DNA of 64,000 bases from Mesorhizobium sp. CAU 1732 (GTDB lineage Bacteria; Pseudomonadota; Alphaproteobacteria; Rhizobiales; Rhizobiaceae): the NCBI RefSeq assembly GCF_039888675.1, contig NZ_JBDQQR010000004.1, positions 124,001 through 188,000 of the forward strand, written 5' to 3'. Each line of letters opens with the position of its first letter. The stretch's first letter is position 1. The notes under the pieces were generated by a model. That model saw nothing but the letters and a program-made list of their open reading frames with translations, made no database searches and was not told the DNA's origin. Both the position numbers and the translations under genes were made by a program. Of the stretch, positions 61,013 through 64,000 are shown piece by piece.

Positions 61013-61302
61013 GGCTGCTTTCCCGACGGGGAATGACCGGAGGCTTCTCCCATCCGGTAGATCTCGACGATTTCGTGCGAGACCGTATCGCGGGCGACAT
61101 TGAACCATTGCCCGCAGCCCGCTTCGTGGACCCATCTTTCACGATGAAGCCCCTTGGGGTTTCGGCGATTGAAGAGGTAGTCCGCCCAGTCTTCGTCGCT
61201 GGGGGACTCATCCAGCGTGGGTCGCCGGATGTGGCTTTCGCCGCCCCACCGGAACTCGATCTCGTCGCGGGGGCCGCACCACGGGCAGGCAATCAGCAGC
61301 AT
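61009..61302 (-). CDS. soxD: sarcosine oxidase delta subunit
   Basis: The 97-residue protein has the SoxD zinc-binding layout CPWCG...H...C (ACPWCGPRDEIEFRWGGESH and HEAGCGQWFNVARDT). It lies between soxB and soxA, overlapping soxA by four bases. Full family length. Confidence 0.9.
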   Translation of the reverse strand: MLLIACPWCGPRDEIEFRWGGESHIRRPTLDESPSDEDWADYLFNRRNPKGLHRERWVHEAGCGQWFNVARDTVSHEIVEIYRMGEASGHSPSGKQP

Positions 61303-61314
61303 CGGGTCGATCCC

Positions 61315-62571
61315 TCAGTGTGCAATTCCCGAGGCGGCTGCCTCGTCGATCAGAGCGCCAGTCTTGAAGCGCCCCAGATTGAATGGTGCCGCGACAGGAT
61401 GCGGCTTCCCGGTGGCGATGTGGTGCGCGAGCGTCCAGCCGCCGACGGGGATCGCCTTGAAGCCGCCCGTGCCCCACCCGCAGTTGATATAAAGGCCGGG
61501 CACCGGAGTCTCGCCGATCACCGGGCTTGAATCGGGCATCACGTCCACGATCCCGGCCCAGTGGCGCAGGAGCCGCACGCGGCGAAAGCGCGGATATTGC
61601 TCGGCGACGGCTCCGATGACGTCGCGAATGACCGGCGCGTTTCCGCGCTGTGCATAGGAGGAATAGCGATCAAGGCCCCCGCCTATGACGAGACCGCCTT
61701 TGTCGGATTGGCTGATATACATGCCGGTCGCCAGCGAAAGCACGACCGTGTCGAGCGCGGGTTTGAGCGGTTCGGAAACGAACGCCTGCAGGGCGTAGCT
61801 CGTCACGGGAAGCCGAAATCCGGCCATATCGGCGAGCACGCTGGAATGCCCGGCGACGGCCATGCCGAGCTTGTCCGCCATGATCGGGCCCGCAGAGGTT
61901 TCGACCCCGACCACGGATGATCCATCGGCTGCGTGAATGAAGCCGGTCACCTCGCATCCTTCTATGATGTCGACGCCCAGGGAACTCGCCGCACGCGCAT
62001 ATCCCCAGACGACAGCGTCGTGTCTGGCGGTGCCGGCTCTCGGCTGCACAAAACCCCCATGCACGGGAAAGCGCGCGGCAGGTGAGACATCGAGCGCGGG
62101 AACGCGGCTTGCAATCTCGGAAACGCCGATCAGGTCGGTGTCGACCCCGTTCCGCCGCATGGCTCCGACCCAGCGAGCAGCGAGTTCCATGTCGTGACGG
62201 CTATGCGCCGTCACGACCATTCCTCGCTGGCTGAACATGATGTTGTAGTTGATCTCGCGGGCGAGCTGCTCGTACAGCCGAAGAGAAAAGTCGTAGAGCT
62301 CGGCGCTTTCGCGGTAGTAGTAATTCGAGCGGATCACCGTGGTGTTTCGCCCCGAATTACCCCCGCCTATCCAGCCTTTTTCGATCACTGCGACGTTGGT
62401 GATGCCGTGGTTCTTGGCGAGATAATATGCGGTGGCCAGGCCGTGGCCCCCGCCTCCGATCAAGATGACATCATACCTGGACTTGGGTGCGGCCGAGCGC
62501 CAGACCGGCGCCCACCCGCGGTGCCCTCGAAGCCCCTGCAGAACCAAGTTCAGGCCAGAATAACGGATCAT
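61315..62571 (-). CDS. soxB: sarcosine oxidase beta subunit
   Basis: The 418-residue flavoprotein has the N-terminal FAD site VILIGGGGHGLATAYYLAKN, the GWIGGGNSGRNTTVIRSNYY region and TARHDAVVWGYARAA, typical of SoxB, whose family carries covalent FMN and non-covalent FAD. It oxidises sarcosine to glycine, formaldehyde and hydrogen peroxide. First gene of the operon; a palindrome at 62616-62634 lies upstream. Confidence 0.9.
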   Translation of the reverse strand: MIRYSGLNLVLQGLRGHRGWAPVWRSAAPKSRYDVILIGGGGHGLATAYYLAKNHGITNVAVIEKGWIGGGNSGRNTTVIRSNYYYRESAELYDFSLRLYEQLAREINYNIMFSQRGMVVTAHSRHDMELAARWVGAMRRNGVDTDLIGVSEIASRVPALDVSPAARFPVHGGFVQPRAGTARHDAVVWGYARAASSLGVDIIEGCEVTGFIHAADGSSVVGVETSAGPIMADKLGMAVAGHSSVLADMAGFRLPVTSYALQAFVSEPLKPALDTVVLSLATGMYISQSDKGGLVIGGGLDRYSSYAQRGNAPVIRDVIGAVAEQYPRFRRVRLLRHWAGIVDVMPDSSPVIGETPVPGLYINCGWGTGGFKAIPVGGWTLAHHIATGKPHPVAAPFNLGRFKTGALIDEAAASGIAH

Positions 62572-62615
62572 ACCCGTGCGCTTCGTCCGCGAATGAAACT
62601 ACGATAGTCCCTAAC

Positions 62616-62634
62616 ATACAGTACAGAACTGTAT
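62616..62634. promoter_or_regulatory. operator candidate upstream of soxB
   Basis: A perfect inverted repeat ATACAGT / ACTGTAT with a 5-base spacer lies 45 bases before the soxB ATG, between soxB and the TetR gene. TetR operators commonly have this size and symmetry, so the product of 62805-63410 is the likely ligand. Confidence 0.55.
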
Positions 62635-62804
62635 TGGCAATGCGAAAAACATCGTGGTCGCTACGACTGCCAAGATGTCCGGATGAGCGCAAAGGCGGCC
62701 GCGGGCGACGCAGCGAACCCTGACGGTGCCGTAGCTAATTTGACCTCTGCCCTGAAGCTCCGTGGCGACGTCGAATGTGCGCCGCTCGCCAATGTGGGCG
62801 CATC

Positions 62805-63410
62805 TCACAGAAGCTGTAGAGCTTTTTGCAGATCACCGCGGCTGCCCATCAGAATCTCAAGGTAATAGGGCAAAAGTTCACGGCGCCGCGCTTTGGATTC
62901 GTGAACATCAAGCGCGTAATATCCGATCTGATGGTAATAGGTGACCCTTGCTCGTACCATGGCTTCCGTTCCCTCGTAGCCCATGTCTTGGAAGACCTTT
63001 TCCAACTGGCTCATTCGGAACGCGTCGATCGACATTATCCTCTTGGTAACCGACGGGGAACTCCGAGCCCAGTCGCGGACCGCGGCGTCAAAGGCTGGAT
63101 CGAAATCGTTTTCGTCCAGCCAGATACGAACCATATCAGCGAACTTCTGGACGGCGTCTACATCGGTGCGCTGCGCCACTTCCTCGAATGGCTTGGTGTT
63201 CTGCGACTCCCAAAGTTCGAGAAGCGCGCCAAGCAACTCGGCACGACTTTTGAAGTGCCAATAGAAGCTGCCCCGCGTGATCTTCAGCCGATTTGAAATG
63301 AGGTCGACTTTCACTGCGTGCACGCCGCCGCTGATGAGTGCGTCTCGAGCCGCCATGATCCAATCGGTTCGCGAGAGACGCTCGGGTGTACGATGCTCCC
63401 CACCGGACAT
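62805..63410 (-). CDS. TetR/AcrR-family regulator, probable sox regulator
   Basis: The 201-residue form starts at ATG 63410 (MSGGEHRTPERL); a TTG at 63434 is an alternative. The HTH is VHAVKVDLISNRLKITRGSFYWHFKSRAELL, read in two pieces, with an all-helical ligand domain. It is on the same strand as soxBDAG and just upstream, with the ATACAGT palindrome between them. I infer that it controls the sox operon; the inducer may be sarcosine or a related methylamine. Confidence 0.82.
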   Translation of the reverse strand: MSGGEHRTPERLSRTDWIMAARDALISGGVHAVKVDLISNRLKITRGSFYWHFKSRAELLGALLELWESQNTKPFEEVAQRTDVDAVQKFADMVRIWLDENDFDPAFDAAVRDWARSSPSVTKRIMSIDAFRMSQLEKVFQDMGYEGTEAMVRARVTYYHQIGYYALDVHESKARRRELLPYYLEILMGSRGDLQKALQLL

Positions 63411-63434
63411 TCGCTTTGCAGCGACTTTATTCAA

Positions 63435-64000
63435 CGCCGTTCTCCATCTGGCCGGTCCACCGCCAAATCACCCGCCTGAACGATCGAGCAAAATTATCTG
63501 AAGGCAATTACGATTCACGCGAAATACGTGCTTTTACAATTATGCCGCCTCTTGTCGACAAAGGGCACGGCGCCTGGATTGTCATCGCAGACTTGTATTA
63601 TCTTGCCGGTCTCGGCCCTTGTCGGCTTCATGTCTCGCTCTGCGGGATTCGAAGATCAATCAATCGATTTCGATGAAGCAGCAAAATACCGAAGTGCAGG
63701 AAGCCATATTCTGCGCATCTTTTTTCGCGGCGTAAACCCCATCGCCGACATTGACGCTGTGGCGCCAGAAGCAAAGGCAGCCGGTGTTATGCGGAGGCGT
63801 GCCCGCACCACTCTGACATCTCAAGCTACGCCGCGCTCGTAGCCGGCGCCGATTGAACGATCCCTATCTGTTGCCCAAATGGGTGCCTGCGTCGGGCGGC
63901 GTTTCCAGGGGCTGGACGTCCGGGTTGGATGACGCAATGGACCGTATCGTTGCCGCAGTCGCCCATCGTCTTCCTGTCAAAGCGTGCGTTGACACACCCA
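63435..64000. other. end-of-window region, no convincing gene
   Basis: About 565 bases read on both strands. A frame opening at TTG 63853 (LNDPYLLPKWVPASGG) stays open to the window edge but has no ribosome binding site and no clear family. The first 120 bases are AT-rich and probably hold the TetR promoter. Confidence 0.4.

Noticed and set aside
61013..61135. N-terminal extension of SoxA
   Set aside because: The extra 41 residues lie in another frame of soxD; ATG 61012 gives the usual ATGA coupling and family N-terminus.

Overview
The window is high-GC DNA in the style of an alphaproteobacterium, most likely from the order Hyphomicrobiales (rhizobia and relatives). The evidence is the TRAP and ABC uptake systems beside dense CoA-catabolic operons, the HWE-type histidine kinase, the BrnT/BrnA module, the soxBDAG sarcosine oxidase operon and the many four-base ATGA stop/start overlaps. 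I found no rRNA, tRNA, CRISPR array or intact insertion sequence. Almost all of it reads as accessory or catabolic-island DNA.

Layout. (1) 1-3200: edge fragments, a hipBA toxin module with two operator-like palindromes, and a lone AlpA/excisionase-type DNA-binding protein. (2) 3216-7984: a tightly coupled NMT1/SsuA-type ABC importer operon (binding protein, amidase, ATPase, two permeases). (3) 7985-10860: a graveyard of gene fragments (AceE/transketolase-like, phosphodiesterase, autotransporter repeat, zinc alcohol dehydrogenase, DUF2269). (4) 10908-16300: brnTA, a membrane GGDEF-EAL protein, a SAM methyltransferase, and a Fic protein whose start codon lies inside a perfect palindrome. (5) 16591-37229: catabolic cluster A, with a CurA-like reductase, AroE-like and GlcD-like dehydrogenases, MaoC hydratase, two SDRs, a complete Liv-type importer, CaiC-like acyl-CoA ligase, TetR regulator, DapA-like lyase, enoyl-CoA hydratase, acyl-CoA dehydrogenase, CaiB-type CoA-transferase and a fused indolepyruvate ferredoxin oxidoreductase. 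(6) 37230-42350: a KaiC-like ATPase, HWE kinase and response regulator operon, an unrecognised protein and a WGR protein. (7) 42788-49264: a TRAP transporter followed by DUF6282, HpcH/HpaI aldolase, DUF3830 and a dihydropyrimidinase/hydantoinase. (8) 49378-57030: catabolic cluster B, with two CoA-transferases, acyl-CoA dehydrogenase, two MaoC proteins, two DapA-like lyases, a small DUF4286-like protein and a LysR regulator. (9) 57448-63410: soxBDAG and a TetR regulator. (10) 63411-64000: nothing identifiable.

How the genes fit together. Clusters A and B are paralogous toolkits: each has CaiB-type CoA-transferase, acyl-CoA dehydrogenase with Asp at the usual catalytic Glu position, MaoC hydratase and DapA-family lyase. 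All three DapA-like proteins share an altered active site (VNGHAGE or VNGHASE instead of GTTGE, FQ instead of the Tyr motif), so they are probably not lysine-pathway enzymes. I infer uptake (Liv, TRAP, ABC), CoA activation (ligase or transferase), dehydrogenation and hydration, retro-aldol cleavage, and oxidation of a 2-oxoacid by the IOR-type enzyme. Four related TGCAAGT-containing sites precede four cluster A transcription units and suggest one regulator, perhaps the embedded TetR protein. The substrate cannot be read from the sequence.
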